Assembly: GCF_012926525.1 (NCBI RefSeq)
Contig: NZ_JABBNI010000014.1
Location: forward strand, 248,001-312,000
Direction of reading: 5' to 3'
Length of the DNA stretch: 64,000 nt
Source of the DNA: Clostridium muellerianum
Lineage (GTDB): Bacteria > Bacillota > Clostridia > Clostridiales > Clostridiaceae
The notes beneath the pieces are model-generated. The model was not told the origin of the DNA, ran no database searches, and was given only the letters and a program-made list of their open reading frames with translations. The translations under genes and the position numbers were made by a program. Below are positions 16,301 to 25,590 of the stretch, piece by piece (within the stretch, counting starts at the first letter, position 1; each line of letters starts with the position of its first letter).

Positions 16301-16768
16301 AGTTTCAGCAGTATTTTCACTTAAAGACACTCCCTTTACATCATCAAGTACGCTTTTATAAAATCCATAAACCTTTCCTGAAGGTGTAAAGTATACATCA
16401 ACTTTTTCATTTCCTCCCTTTGGTATAATACTAACTGTCCAAACAGCTGGTATGTATCCGTCTTCTTTTTTTATTAAAGAATTTAATTTATGGGAATCTC
16501 CAACTTTAAGTTCATAATATGTTTGAGCTTTCTCATCTAAAGAAAAAGAAGCAGTTTCTCTAGAATTTTTTAGTTCCCAACCATATTTTTCTGCAAGTTT
16601 TTTTGTTTCATTTATAGCTTGATTTTTATTCATTTTTACATTAAAATCTAAATCTTCTTGAGCATTTGGTGCAAAAGTAAAAAAAAGTGCTGCTATTATA
16701 GAGAATAAAATTAGTCCTCCAACCTTTTTCCATGTATTAATTTTCACGCGTTTCCCCATCTCCTTCAC
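13373..16768 (-). CDS. Giant CPBP-family intramembrane protease with PepSY-like ectodomains
   Basis: This protein of about 1130 residues is far longer than a typical CPBP protease of 200-300 residues. After an N-terminal membrane segment (about 16-34) comes an extracytoplasmic region of about 200 residues with PepSY-like repeats, then a CPBP membrane domain carrying all three motifs: EEFAFR (about 432), FSAAHANYP (about 470) and HFTYDF (about 512). A second membrane anchor (about 640), a second PepSY-like ectodomain and a final multi-span region follow. The family cleaves membrane peptides or modifies prenylated ones; the substrate here is unknown. The start is unclear: the GTG at 16768 lacks a ribosome binding site, while a GTG at 16747 has AAGGAG 12 nt upstream. 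Confidence 0.75.
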   Translation of the reverse strand: MKEMGKRVKINTWKKVGGLILFSIIAALFFTFAPNAQEDLDFNVKMNKNQAINETKKLAEKYGWELKNSRETASFSLDEKAQTYYELKVGDSHKLNSLIKKEDGYIPAVWTVSIIPKGGNEKVDVYFTPSGKVYGFYKSVLDDVKGVSLSENTAETIAEKQAVENWNLNLKEYKLIDKSQKIQSNGRADYIFNYKRNVNIGEAKDKVELQIKGDKLVKVQHYLDIPESFTRNYEQQRSYNDNIANTSSFIFYILIFVVGFFCFFYLNRRKMITWKNPLIFVIFLIFMTFINGIFNMNQDLTYMDTTYLTPTLFYMVKIFISLIIGILTGVFTFISICVGEGLYKKAFPNHPNFWKMISIRNFGSWQFLNRVIIAYLFVILMLMYETIFYGTMNHLPGWWQPASMVIDPNIQENWFAWTGGFAQALNAGVFEEFAFRAMPICLGVLIGKKYNKPKLCIITAFVFEILVFSAAHANYPGFPAYARLVELLIVALGFGLIFYFFGIISGIIAHFTYDFILMTMMIMTTSGKPLIYQKILIVIIVILPLALAVYGRIKNGFWIDIEEDVYNAANIEEYVEESNENSREIIENPIVDNEESETNKIKNWTESKKKNRIITAITVFFTIVSIIALFTIHSAIPQFNIERAEAESLAKMELQKEGFKLSGDWKVISNVEVKDIYDNDDEIFVSQDFIRKEGRDKYKSLIGNYINLFKWKVRFVKFTGDINERAEEFQVTVIDKKHNINVKHILPKNRKGENLTKEKAEKLLYDFIENKYGLKKADLKEISAKENKLDNRIDWSFTLEDKTTKLKVYKPEINAVVSGSEILQIDKTLQISDSAKSQMVKKYAWIIAVVAILALAFIIPIIWIGIKAVIAWSKKQISKPIFFKLFLILLTLNIMSLFLNMPEKQMLFSTTSSFRSQIITSTAAGILGKVIVSFIEVSIIAYSKSFYRKPSKHSYFNVMLIFSITLLIFFIGTIFTGRNVMEVDNSIYCSLGTLNKFLGQLIYMCTSYIGKMALFLAIVIAVKNAKSKYTKIALAILLMVPYGIVSSFSSPSIIMLIFSLLGGVIYILLYKYLFQYDVALTAVFIGLGYILGNIKGIALNQYPTLNVSVVLSLIVTSFLIVYTYKLLEKEF

Positions 16769-16854
16769 TATTATTGTAAATAATATTATTTACTACTATT
16801 TTACATGATTATTATTTCGTTTACCTTTCTTTAACCTTAAATTTTTTTAATTTA

Positions 16855-16887
16855 AAAAAGGCTGCTTGAAAAAAGCAAACCTTTTTT
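16855..16887 (-). terminator. Terminator of the methyl-accepting chemotaxis gene
   Basis: AAAAAAGG and CCTTTTTT form a stem with inner GCTT/AAGC pairing, just after the stop of the leftward gene at 16903. A T-run follows on the minus strand. Confidence 0.65.
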
Positions 16888-16902
16888 AATAATTAAAACT
16901 TT

Positions 16903-18591
16903 CTACTTAATTTTAAACTTATCTACTAAATTATTCAATTGATTTGATGAATTACTTAGATCTTCAGCCATTTGAGCAAATTCCGACATTACATCTGTCT
17001 GTCCTTGAACACCACTAGATATAGCCTTTATTTCAGCGGACATCTCTAAATTACTACTATTTACAGTTTCCATAGTTGTTTTAAGTTCCTCCACTGAAGC
17101 ACTTTGCTCCTGTGCTGCTGCAGCTATACTTTGAATTTTACTATTTACGTTGTTTATACCTTGTACAATCTTTTCAATATGAACAACTACATCTTCAACC
17201 ATTCTACTTCCCTTTTTAATATTATCTGCTTCTTGCGCTGCTGCATCTATCGTGTTTTTTATCATTTTATTTATACCCTCTATTATATTTTCAATATTTT
17301 TAGAAGATTCATTATTACTTTCAGAAAGATTTCTTATTTCTTCAGCCACTACTGCAAAACCTTTTCCCTGTTCTCCTGCTCTACTAGCCTCTATTGAAGC
17401 ATTTAAAGCTAACAAATTAGTTTGATCTGATATTGATTTAATAGTATTAATTATATTTTTAATTTCTTCTGCCTTAATACCTAATTTCTCATTTATAGCC
17501 ATATTTGCTGAAGAAATATTTTCAATTTTATTCATTTCATCCTTAGTAATCTTTACAAACTCACTACTGTCCAAAGCAATATTGTTAATTTCTTCTGTCA
17601 GAATACTTATATTTTCAACATCTTCAGCTGTAATTTGTACTGACTCTGCAATATTAGAAGAGCTTGCAGCAACCTGACCTACTGAGTGAGAGATATTTTC
17701 ACTTCCATTATCTAATTCCATCATGTTTTCATTTATTTCCCTTATACTCTCTATACCTTTTTCAGCTCCACTATTTAAGACTTCAGAACTTTTTGATACA
17801 AGAATAGAATTCTCTTTTATATTTTCTATCATGTTAACTAACTTGTCCATAAAATTGTTAAAAGATTTAGCCATTGTACCTATCTCATCATTAGATTTTA
17901 TAGTTATCCTTTTAGTCAAATCGCCCTGGCCGTTTTCTATATCTTTAAGTATAACAAACATGTTATTAATTGGGTTTAATATACTAGCTTGTAGCAGCAT
18001 TATAACTATAATAGCTAAAATTAATGAAAAAGTTCCAAGTGCTATTGAAAATCCCTTATTTTTGCCCATAATATTCTGTACATTTCTCAAATCTAAATTC
18101 ATAGAATTCTCAGCAGTATTATTTAATGTATTAATTTCAACAGATAAATTAGATGCCATTGGATCAAATTTATCCATCAGTGTATTTCCTTTATCGGTCC
18201 CCTCTTTCATATAAACATTTGCCATATTCACACCAAGTTCATAAAATTCATCGAAATCTTTATCTATCTTTTCAGTTTTATCTTTAATACTAGGATCCAT
18301 ATTTTGAAGTTTGTTCAAAGAATCCTTAAAGGTCAATTTATATTTTTCGGCTTCTTTAAGACTATCCACATTTTTAGTTGCAGAAGCATCTGATAGAAAC
18401 TGTTGTATTTGTATTACTGATACATTTATTTTAGATGAATATTGTAATTCCCTATATGTAAAATCTTTTACTTTACTTATGCTTTTATCATTATTACTCA
18501 AAAAATTGATACTAATCACAATATTTAACAAAAAGCTTAATAGAATGACTCCAAATGCTAAAATTAATTTTGATCTTATTTTTAAATTCAT
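16903..18591 (-). CDS. Membrane methyl-accepting chemotaxis protein
   Basis: This 562-residue chemoreceptor has a membrane segment at about residues 8-30, an extracellular four-helix-type sensor to about 175, a second segment at about 180-203, a HAMP linker with NDEIGTMAKSFN, and a full signalling hairpin with NLLALNASIEASRAGEQGKG. The sensor should bind a ligand outside the cell and signal to CheA/CheW, which are not in this window. AGGAGG lies 8 nt upstream of the ATG. It is monocistronic. Confidence 0.92.
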   Translation of the reverse strand: MNLKIRSKLILAFGVILLSFLLNIVISINFLSNNDKSISKVKDFTYRELQYSSKINVSVIQIQQFLSDASATKNVDSLKEAEKYKLTFKDSLNKLQNMDPSIKDKTEKIDKDFDEFYELGVNMANVYMKEGTDKGNTLMDKFDPMASNLSVEINTLNNTAENSMNLDLRNVQNIMGKNKGFSIALGTFSLILAIIVIMLLQASILNPINNMFVILKDIENGQGDLTKRITIKSNDEIGTMAKSFNNFMDKLVNMIENIKENSILVSKSSEVLNSGAEKGIESIREINENMMELDNGSENISHSVGQVAASSSNIAESVQITAEDVENISILTEEINNIALDSSEFVKITKDEMNKIENISSANMAINEKLGIKAEEIKNIINTIKSISDQTNLLALNASIEASRAGEQGKGFAVVAEEIRNLSESNNESSKNIENIIEGINKMIKNTIDAAAQEADNIKKGSRMVEDVVVHIEKIVQGINNVNSKIQSIAAAAQEQSASVEELKTTMETVNSSNLEMSAEIKAISSGVQGQTDVMSEFAQMAEDLSNSSNQLNNLVDKFKIK

Positions 18592-19181
18592 ACTAATTCC
18601 TCCTAAGTACTTATTCTACATAAATTATATTTGTAAAAAATTGTTTGACTTTCAAATGACAAATGTTATTATAGCCATTTGAAAACTTAGTAACTTTTTA
18701 GTGCTATAAGTACATTATAGCTTAAATAGCTCTATGTGGTAAATAGATATTGTTATTTCTTAATTCACTCCTACTACACTTACATAATATTCATCTACCC
18801 TAAAATCTCTATTTCCAAACTTCTCTTTCTTTTATTTTAATAGTTCAAATACTCATTATTATATTAAAAAGGTAATGTTTTATTTTTATTAATACCTTAG
18901 TTTCTACACTATAATAGGCAATTTTTAGTTTCAGGTACTCCATACATTTAACATATTAAAACATAATTAAATAGGTGCAATCAATTACATTGATCACACC
19001 TGTTTTCATAATCTGATATTCTATTTTTTAAATATAATAACTCATCATTAACAACAAAGAATATCTTTTCATAATACTATTACTTTAACTTGGTAATGAT
19101 TTAAACCATAATGTTAATATACGCTTAGCTTGTTTTTTACAAACATGGACTCTTAAATAAAAACTTTAAATTTAAACAAAA
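18592..19181. other. 590-bp intergenic region
   Basis: No credible gene was seen. It contains a hairpin at 18973-19001 (AGGTGCAATCAAT / ATTGATCACACCT with two internal mismatches) followed by TGTTTTC on the plus strand. This could end an unannotated short plus-strand RNA. Confidence 0.4.
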
Positions 19182-19778
19182 TTACATTCTCGTACTAATA
19201 AGATTTATGTCAGCAATATCAAAAATTCTAGATGAATTATTATAATATGCCTTCTGTTGTTTAGTGATTTTTGACTTTTCTTCTCTTAGTTCTTTTAGTT
19301 TCTTTCTACGTATTTTTTCCACATCACTTAGTTCATCCGTATCCTTAGATTTTTTCTCTTTGTATTTACAATTACAACTAACCCCACCATTTTCGTCTAT
19401 TACAAAGCTTACATCAGTTATTTCTTTACCATCAGGCATGTACTTATGTGTACTAAGATATTGAGGAAATGATGGTGCTAAATTTAACAATCTATTTAAA
19501 TTTTCAGCTGCTTTTGGGTCCTTCATTGCTTTTTCTACATACTTTGGAGAAACATTAAAGGTTGTTGTTCCATTCTTATTAAATAAATATGAATCACTCA
19601 TATTAATATTAACGCCAGGATATTTATTACAAAGATTATTAAAATATTCATCTTTTGAAACTGTTTTAGCTGAATTATTTATTGTATTGTTATCTACAAT
19701 TTTATTTGAATTATTCATAGAGTTATTTGATATTTGTGTATAGTAGCGATTATAACTACTTCCAATTTCAATTGACAT
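19182..19778 (-). CDS. Hypothetical clostridial protein (DUF6033-like)
   Basis: This 198-residue soluble protein has an Asn/Ser-rich N-terminus, a central region with YFNNLCNKYPGVNINMSDSY, and a strongly basic coiled C-terminus (KIRRKKLKELREEKSKITKQ). It resembles uncharacterised proteins grouped as DUF6033, though I hold that lightly. The second ATG (19778) is preferred because AAAGG lies 9 nt upstream of it, against about 1 nt for the ATG at 19787. Function unknown. Confidence 0.6.
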   Translation of the reverse strand: MSIEIGSSYNRYYTQISNNSMNNSNKIVDNNTINNSAKTVSKDEYFNNLCNKYPGVNINMSDSYLFNKNGTTTFNVSPKYVEKAMKDPKAAENLNRLLNLAPSFPQYLSTHKYMPDGKEITDVSFVIDENGGVSCNCKYKEKKSKDTDELSDVEKIRRKKLKELREEKSKITKQQKAYYNNSSRIFDIADINLISTRM

Positions 19779-20076
19779 ATTATTCATCCTTTCTATGCAT
19801 TTCAGTAAAGTACTTCCTGTATTGTTATCGGATTCATCTTCTTCAACTTAATGGTTTTCCATATATTATAATTCCAAATATCTTTTAAATAGCACTTTAT
19901 CAAATCTTAAAATATATTCAAAGATTTTAGAAAACATAGAACGAAAAGCCTTGCATATTATATATCAAAACATACCTAATCTTAATTTACAATTTTAAAT
20001 GATATTTTCCATAGGTTTTTCAAGCTTTCATAAAGATTTCAACCTTTTCTATAAGACTTTGATATAGTGATTTATT

Positions 20077-21357
20077 TTATTTTTGTAAAGACACCTTTTC
20101 CACAATCTTTTCTGGATTTATTATTTTGCCTAATTTATATTCTTTACCCTGTTTACCAATTTGAACTATATCACCTGTATCCATTACTGCTTTCAAAAAC
20201 TTTTCTGGGGTTATATTGGGATTTACCTGACAGCATAAAGTATATAAACCTGCTACATAAGGAACTGTCCAACTAAGTCCACCCTGTTTGTAAAATACAT
20301 AATCTGATTTTCCAGTAGGAGATGCAGTACACCTGCTGTCCATTGGTACCATAAAATTCTTTTCTATATCAAATTTTTTATTATCTTTAAAAAACATACT
20401 CTTCCAGAATATTCCTGGTTCATAACTTTTAAAGTCATCTGGATTTTTCGTATTTTCTCTTCCAAGACCCCAAAAATCTAATCCATAATATTTATCAAAA
20501 CTTGTGGAAACTACTAATATTCCTTCATTTTTAGCTCTTTTTACTGCTTCATCTATTTCTTTATACCCTTTTTGATTTTCACTCCATCCTATTGACATAG
20601 AAATAACTCTTATCTTTCTTTCTTTTGGCAGAGTTTTATTTATTTCTATAATTCTATCTATAGATTTGGCTAAATATTTAAAATCAAAAGGAAACTCACC
20701 TAACATGCTGCTTAAAGTAAATTTTCCATGAGTTTCAGCAATATAGTACAAATCTGCTTCTGGTGCAACTCCCACATTCTTACCTACTGCAATTGAAGCA
20801 ACCGCTGGTCCATGCATCTGTGCATTATTTTCTTTAGGATTGTGAATTTCTTCATAAAACTTTAATCTGTCTTTATATTCTTTATGATCAGTTAAAAGAG
20901 TTTGATCAATAATAGCCATGCTTACTCCTTTTCCGGTTATTCCTTTTTCATGAAGCTTTCTTATATTTAATCCCGGATTCTTTCCCATTTCCATAATTCC
21001 TTGAGCATCAAAGCCTTTTGGCATATCAGAAGGCCATTTTGTCTTACTATCAAAATCTGCATGCATTAAATCTTTTAAATTATCCTTAACATTAAGTTCT
21101 GATAAATCATAGCTTCTTAAATCTACCTGCCAACCTTTTTTTGAGTTTTCATCATATTTAGGAAGTTTTTTAAGCTTCCCTCTTCCATAACCTGAAGCCT
21201 CAGGTAATCTAGCTATTCCACTATTTCCATTTACCTTATAATCAGTATATTGGGTTAGTGGAAAATTGAAAGCAAATATTAAAAATACTCCTATAATAAT
21301 GATAATAAGAAAAAGTATCTTCTTTTTAAAACTAAGTTTTTTAATACTTTCTAACAT
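20077..21357 (-). CDS. Membrane-anchored subtilisin-like (S8) protease
   Basis: This 426-residue protein has an N-terminal membrane anchor (about residues 13-31) and a subtilase domain outside the membrane. The triad is recognisable: Asp in MAIIDQTLL, His in QMHGPAVASIA and Ser in GGLSWTVPYVAG. The usual oxyanion-hole Asn (AAGN) is not seen; the position reads VVSTSFDKY, so activity or specificity may be unusual. AGGGGG precedes the ATG. The promoter carries a BlaI/CopY-like palindrome, which suggests induction by envelope or antibiotic stress. Confidence 0.85.
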   Translation of the reverse strand: MLESIKKLSFKKKILFLIIIIIGVFLIFAFNFPLTQYTDYKVNGNSGIARLPEASGYGRGKLKKLPKYDENSKKGWQVDLRSYDLSELNVKDNLKDLMHADFDSKTKWPSDMPKGFDAQGIMEMGKNPGLNIRKLHEKGITGKGVSMAIIDQTLLTDHKEYKDRLKFYEEIHNPKENNAQMHGPAVASIAVGKNVGVAPEADLYYIAETHGKFTLSSMLGEFPFDFKYLAKSIDRIIEINKTLPKERKIRVISMSIGWSENQKGYKEIDEAVKRAKNEGILVVSTSFDKYYGLDFWGLGRENTKNPDDFKSYEPGIFWKSMFFKDNKKFDIEKNFMVPMDSRCTASPTGKSDYVFYKQGGLSWTVPYVAGLYTLCCQVNPNITPEKFLKAVMDTGDIVQIGKQGKEYKLGKIINPEKIVEKVSLQK

Positions 21358-21399
21358 GCTTTACCCCCTAAACTATTTATTTTTCACATTATTTTTAGC

Positions 21400-21456
21400 A
21401 TGGATTACAATTGTAATCCATACTTTAATATTACCATTGTAATCCAAACTTGTCAA
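21400..21456 (-). promoter_or_regulatory. Promoter of S8 protease gene with BlaI/CopY-type operators
   Basis: Minus-strand TTGACA (21456-21451) and TAATAT (21433-21428) are spaced by 17 bp. A perfect 22-bp palindrome at 21400-21421 (core GATTACAATTGTAATC) lies just downstream of the -10 box. A second, imperfect copy (ATTACCATTGTAATCC, 21429-21444) overlaps the spacer and -10. TACAnnTGTA is the established core recognised by BlaI/MecI/CopY repressors. Confidence 0.75.
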
Positions 21457-21483
21457 TAAAGTTTTAAATTCCACTAAATAGAA

Positions 21484-21510
21484 AAGAGAAGGCTGACTTT
21501 TCCTTCTCCT
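21484..21510 (-). terminator. Terminator overlapping the end of dinG
   Basis: AAGAGAAGG and CCTTCTCCTT pair with an 8-nt loop. The stem reaches the last bases of the leftward helicase gene, and the minus strand continues with TTTTCTATTT. Confidence 0.55.
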
Positions 21511-24506
21511 TAAACTTTTATAATATCCTTAAAATATTGAGTTATTTTTTCTCTATTTGTTGTATTTAACTTTAGCACTTTACCATTAATATAAATGTTC
21601 AATTCATTAACTAAGGAAATATCCACATCATATTTTAAATTTCTTTTTTTATACTCTAAAGATATAAATTCATTTATAATCTCCTCAATTTCTTTTAATG
21701 ACATATTATTTTTAATCACTTTTTGCTTCAAAATAGCTTTTTTCAAAGAAGGCTTAACCTCCTTCATTATCTTGTAAAGATTTATTTGTTTCCACCTTGC
21801 TACCCTTATCTTTAAATCTTTAAAGATTTCATTTTCATCTTTCCTTATAATGGGAACATTGTGAAGCTGACTTTCAAGCTTTTTTACAGTAGGATTACTG
21901 CTGTCAAACTTGCTCATAATAAATAAGGCACCATAATCATATTCAGTTCTTATAATTCTTCCATAAATCTGCTTTAGGTCTATGGAAACAATGGGAAAAT
22001 TCACCCTTGCATAAGCATGCCAATAGCTTTTTCCTCTTTCTACTTGATTTTCTATTAAAGATTTATAAAATGGTTCCTTACTATTAATATTAGGCACTTT
22101 ATCTAAAATTACTGTAGTCATAGTATCTCCTGGAATATCTATTCCTTCAAAATATCCCTTTGATCCCAGCAAAATATATCTTTCCTCTCTAGATTTTAAT
22201 TTTTCTATATCCTTTTTTCCGTCTACAACACTTACTCCTAAAGCCTTTAAATTTTCTAAAGCCTCCTCCTTAAAGGCATGAAGCCTTTTTCTACTGGTAA
22301 AAAGAATAATAATATTGCCTTCAACATTAGATAAAAGCTCTATAACAAACTTTTTCATTTCTTCTGAAAAAGCATCTATATCATTAGGATCAATATTCTC
22401 CACAGCATAAATTGCACTCTTACCTTTATAGTCAAACACAGGTTTTATAGGAGGAACCTCTACTATTTCTTTGTTTTGAGACTTTGCAATATTTATTCCT
22501 AAAGTATTTTTTAAATTATTGTAACCATTATCTGAACTTAAAGTTGCAGATACAAAAACACAACTCTTAGCGCTACTTAAGACTTTTTCATAAAAAGCAC
22601 CAGATACATCTAAGGGAATACTAGATATCTTCCACCACTTAAAAAATTTATCTACTTCAAAGTAAAAACAATACCCTTCTTCATTTTGATTTATCAAACT
22701 TTCCAAAAGTCTGCTATATCCATTTATACCTTCCACTTTTTCTATTAATATTTTAAGTCTTTTATCTTTTTGGAGGTTAGATATATCCTTTAAAACAATA
22801 ACTGCCTTCTCTAAATTTATATTTAAGCTACCTAAATCTTCTTTAAGATACTCTAAATATTTTATTACTCCTGCTATCTTAGGATTATTTTTATTTAAAT
22901 GATCTTTTATGTTGTAATCCTTACTTATGCCGCTAGTATATATATAATTTTCAAATGCAGCCTTAATATTCAACATTTGATTTATGCACTGCTTTATCCA
23001 TGACTCTATGTCACTTAAAGGTAAAGTGTCCTTTTTAGTTCTTCTTGATAAATAATATAAGTATCCACTTTTTTCTTCGCTGTTATATATTTCTTTTAGA
23101 TATCTTTCAAATTCATAAGAAACCAGAGCATTTTCAAAAGCATCATAGGCTTCCTGAGTAAGATTATGTGCTTCATCCACCACAATATTTTCAAGCTGAA
23201 CAATAGTTTTGTATGGCCATTTTAATAGTAAGGAATGATTTACAACAATAAGCTGTGATTCCTTTAGCAATTCAACCCTTGCTGCGTAATAACACTGATC
23301 TTTATACTTACAAACTCCCACATCGCAAAGCTCTGAATCACAATTACACTGATTTATCAAAAAATCCAAATTAAACTTCTCTCTTATAACAGTGCTTATT
23401 TCCTCTACCTCTCCAATACCCTTTTCTCTCATAAGCCTTTTTAAATAAACATAACCAATGAGAGTTTTCATATCTTTGGGATATTCTATATCCCCAAACC
23501 TGTCAAAACAGAGATAATTGCCTTTTCCTTTGATTAAAGTATAATTTACATCTCTTTTCAAATTTAATGCTTCTAAAAGATTAGGAATATCTTTCTCAAC
23601 CAGCTGATTTTGTAATCCTTTCGTGTTAGTAGATATAATAACCTTTTCTTCTTTGACATATGTATATATGGAAGCTGGAAGCAAATAAGCCATGCTTTTT
23701 CCCAATCCCGTTGGTGCTTCCATTATTGTAATTTTGCCTTTTTCCAGTCCTTCTCTTATAAATTTTGATGCATCCCTCTGCTGTGGTCTTAAGGTATAGC
23801 TCCTTCCATTTCTTCTCCAGATTTGTTTATGTTCAAAAAGTTTTTCATAATCCTTCAGTGCAAAAACAGGATATGGCTCAATAACTTTCTTCTTAAATTC
23901 AATAGTTCTATTTTCTATGAAGTATTTTACATCCTTCATATTTACCTTTGCAAGATGCTTATACCAGCTCCACCATTCCAGTTCTGTAATACTCATAGGC
24001 ATTGAATAACCATTTTCACAATAGAAGTTGCTTATTGCATAATTAACCATAAGTATTATATCTTCCACATAACTAAGACCCCTGCAATGTTCGCTCTCAT
24101 AACCAGGAATAAACTTCTTTAATAAATATTGAAGATCAAAGGACCTAAGCTCTGGAAATAGAATTGCAATAAGTTCTATTAAATCTAAAAATTCATTATG
24201 TATCTTAAGAAGATTTTTTTCAAATTCTTTATTGTAAGAGACTACTGGAAAATCTTCAATAAAGTATATTAGTTTCTTAATCCCATCTTTTAACTGCAGA
24301 GCACTATCTAGTTCTTTTTGTGTAATTCCACTTAAAAGATCTGAAATACTTAATTCTACTAATTTATTTGGATTAACTAAAATGTTAAACTTTGTAACAA
24401 CATTATTCCTTATTTTAACAGCACAAATTCTTATGATTTTGTCATCATTACCTTTGATCTCTATATGTAAAAATATTAAATTATTTAGTATACTGTATGG
24501 TTTCAT
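21510..24506 (-). CDS. dinG: DinG-family helicase with degenerate exonuclease domain
   Basis: This is a 998-residue superfamily 2, XPD-like 5'-3' DNA helicase with a DnaQ-like N-terminal domain. The helicase part has Walker A EAPTGLGKS (about residue 267), a four-Cys cluster for a 4Fe-4S centre (CNCDSELCDVGVCKYKDQC region, about 385-405), the DEAH box (about 442) and motif VI QIYGRIIRTEYDYG. In the N-terminal domain the first DEDD motif reads HIE instead of DxE and the second reads NKEFE instead of NxxFD, so nuclease activity is probably lost. It likely unwinds D-loops, R-loops or damaged DNA. AGGAGA precedes the ATG. Confidence 0.9.
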   Translation of the reverse strand: MKPYSILNNLIFLHIEIKGNDDKIIRICAVKIRNNVVTKFNILVNPNKLVELSISDLLSGITQKELDSALQLKDGIKKLIYFIEDFPVVSYNKEFEKNLLKIHNEFLDLIELIAILFPELRSFDLQYLLKKFIPGYESEHCRGLSYVEDIILMVNYAISNFYCENGYSMPMSITELEWWSWYKHLAKVNMKDVKYFIENRTIEFKKKVIEPYPVFALKDYEKLFEHKQIWRRNGRSYTLRPQQRDASKFIREGLEKGKITIMEAPTGLGKSMAYLLPASIYTYVKEEKVIISTNTKGLQNQLVEKDIPNLLEALNLKRDVNYTLIKGKGNYLCFDRFGDIEYPKDMKTLIGYVYLKRLMREKGIGEVEEISTVIREKFNLDFLINQCNCDSELCDVGVCKYKDQCYYAARVELLKESQLIVVNHSLLLKWPYKTIVQLENIVVDEAHNLTQEAYDAFENALVSYEFERYLKEIYNSEEKSGYLYYLSRRTKKDTLPLSDIESWIKQCINQMLNIKAAFENYIYTSGISKDYNIKDHLNKNNPKIAGVIKYLEYLKEDLGSLNINLEKAVIVLKDISNLQKDKRLKILIEKVEGINGYSRLLESLINQNEEGYCFYFEVDKFFKWWKISSIPLDVSGAFYEKVLSSAKSCVFVSATLSSDNGYNNLKNTLGINIAKSQNKEIVEVPPIKPVFDYKGKSAIYAVENIDPNDIDAFSEEMKKFVIELLSNVEGNIIILFTSRKRLHAFKEEALENLKALGVSVVDGKKDIEKLKSREERYILLGSKGYFEGIDIPGDTMTTVILDKVPNINSKEPFYKSLIENQVERGKSYWHAYARVNFPIVSIDLKQIYGRIIRTEYDYGALFIMSKFDSSNPTVKKLESQLHNVPIIRKDENEIFKDLKIRVARWKQINLYKIMKEVKPSLKKAILKQKVIKNNMSLKEIEEIINEFISLEYKKRNLKYDVDISLVNELNIYINGKVLKLNTTNREKITQYFKDIIKV

Positions 24507-24679
24507 ATCTTCTCCTTGATAAATAAGTTAACTATTATACTTACTTATAACATTAGCATAAAATCTAAGGGTATTATAACATATATTATTCTTTAATTTA
24601 ATAAAAAACTCTAACACCATTTTTTACTTTATAAAAACAATATCTCTTCTTATTAAAGGTTAAACCTAATAAAATAGAA

Positions 24680-24710
24680 AAAGTGCACATCCTTAAAAGA
24701 TTAGCACTTT
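24680..24710 (-). terminator. Terminator of the YoaP-like gene
   Basis: AAAGTGC and GCACTTT form a 7-bp stem around a 17-nt loop, 12 nt after the leftward stop codon. The minus strand continues with a T-run. Confidence 0.6.
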
Positions 24711-24721
24711 CCTTATAACTA

Positions 24722-25474
24722 TTACATTTTTTCACTTACTATTTTCTCAAACTTCTTATCTGAAAGAATTTCATTTGTCACAAACTCACCATTATAAAAT
24801 AAACTATATGTAACAAAAGGAGCTGGTGCCATTTTTGCTTCTTCAGTGGATTCAATTCTAATTGATTTAAAGGCAATTTTTTTCTCGTGAGCAATTTTTT
24901 CAATAATAGGTACATATTTTGCAGTAAACGGACACTGGTTTGAATAATACAAAACAAAACCTTGCTCTTTAATTAAAGGTATTTTTATATGTTCCATAAA
25001 ACAAGGTTTAGATGCATTTTCATGAAAAGGTAAATAAAACAATTCATAAAAAGGCTCTGAAGTATCAGCTAGCTTAAATCCCTTATACTTTAAATACTTG
25101 AGATCTGAAATATAAGGAATTTTCTTTTTGGCAGACAATATTACTAATCCTAACTTTCCTTTTTTCTTACTATCAGAAATACAAGCCTTCAAAAGTTCAT
25201 TTGAATATCCTTGTCCTTTAAATCTCCCTGATACCCACAAGCAATCAATAAACATATAATCATTTGCTTCAATAGGGCACCATGCATTTTCTGCTGGCAC
25301 ATATTCTATAAAACATTTTCCCCTTACATTTCCCTTTAAGAATACCAAGCCTTCTTTAAAACGTTTTTTCAACCATTGTTTTTTTGATACAACTTGGCAA
25401 TCCTTATTGCTTGAAATTGCGCAACAAATATGTTCTTCTTCTATGTTTCCCTCCGTAACCTTTATCAGTTCCAC
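24722..25474 (-). CDS. YoaP-like GNAT acetyltransferase with C-terminal thioredoxin-like domain
   Basis: This 250-residue protein matches the plan of Bacillus YoaP. An N-terminal GNAT fold contains the acetyl-CoA loop (GRFKGQGYSNELL, about residue 83). The C-terminal YoaP-type domain has SNQCPFTAKY (about 178). It starts with GTG at 25474 behind AGGAGG; the nearby ATG runs into a stop. The acceptor substrate is unknown; single-domain relatives acetylate small molecules. Confidence 0.82.
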   Translation of the reverse strand: MELIKVTEGNIEEEHICCAISSNKDCQVVSKKQWLKKRFKEGLVFLKGNVRGKCFIEYVPAENAWCPIEANDYMFIDCLWVSGRFKGQGYSNELLKACISDSKKKGKLGLVILSAKKKIPYISDLKYLKYKGFKLADTSEPFYELFYLPFHENASKPCFMEHIKIPLIKEQGFVLYYSNQCPFTAKYVPIIEKIAHEKKIAFKSIRIESTEEAKMAPAPFVTYSLFYNGEFVTNEILSDKKFEKIVSEKM

Positions 25475-25590
25475 TATATCATCCTCCTAAATTTATTCGA
25501 TGACTACACTCTCTAATACTTCCTCTTCTCCAAGTTGAAGTAAATCCCTGGATATCCATTTCTAATCATTAGGTAAAATTAAAACTCTAT

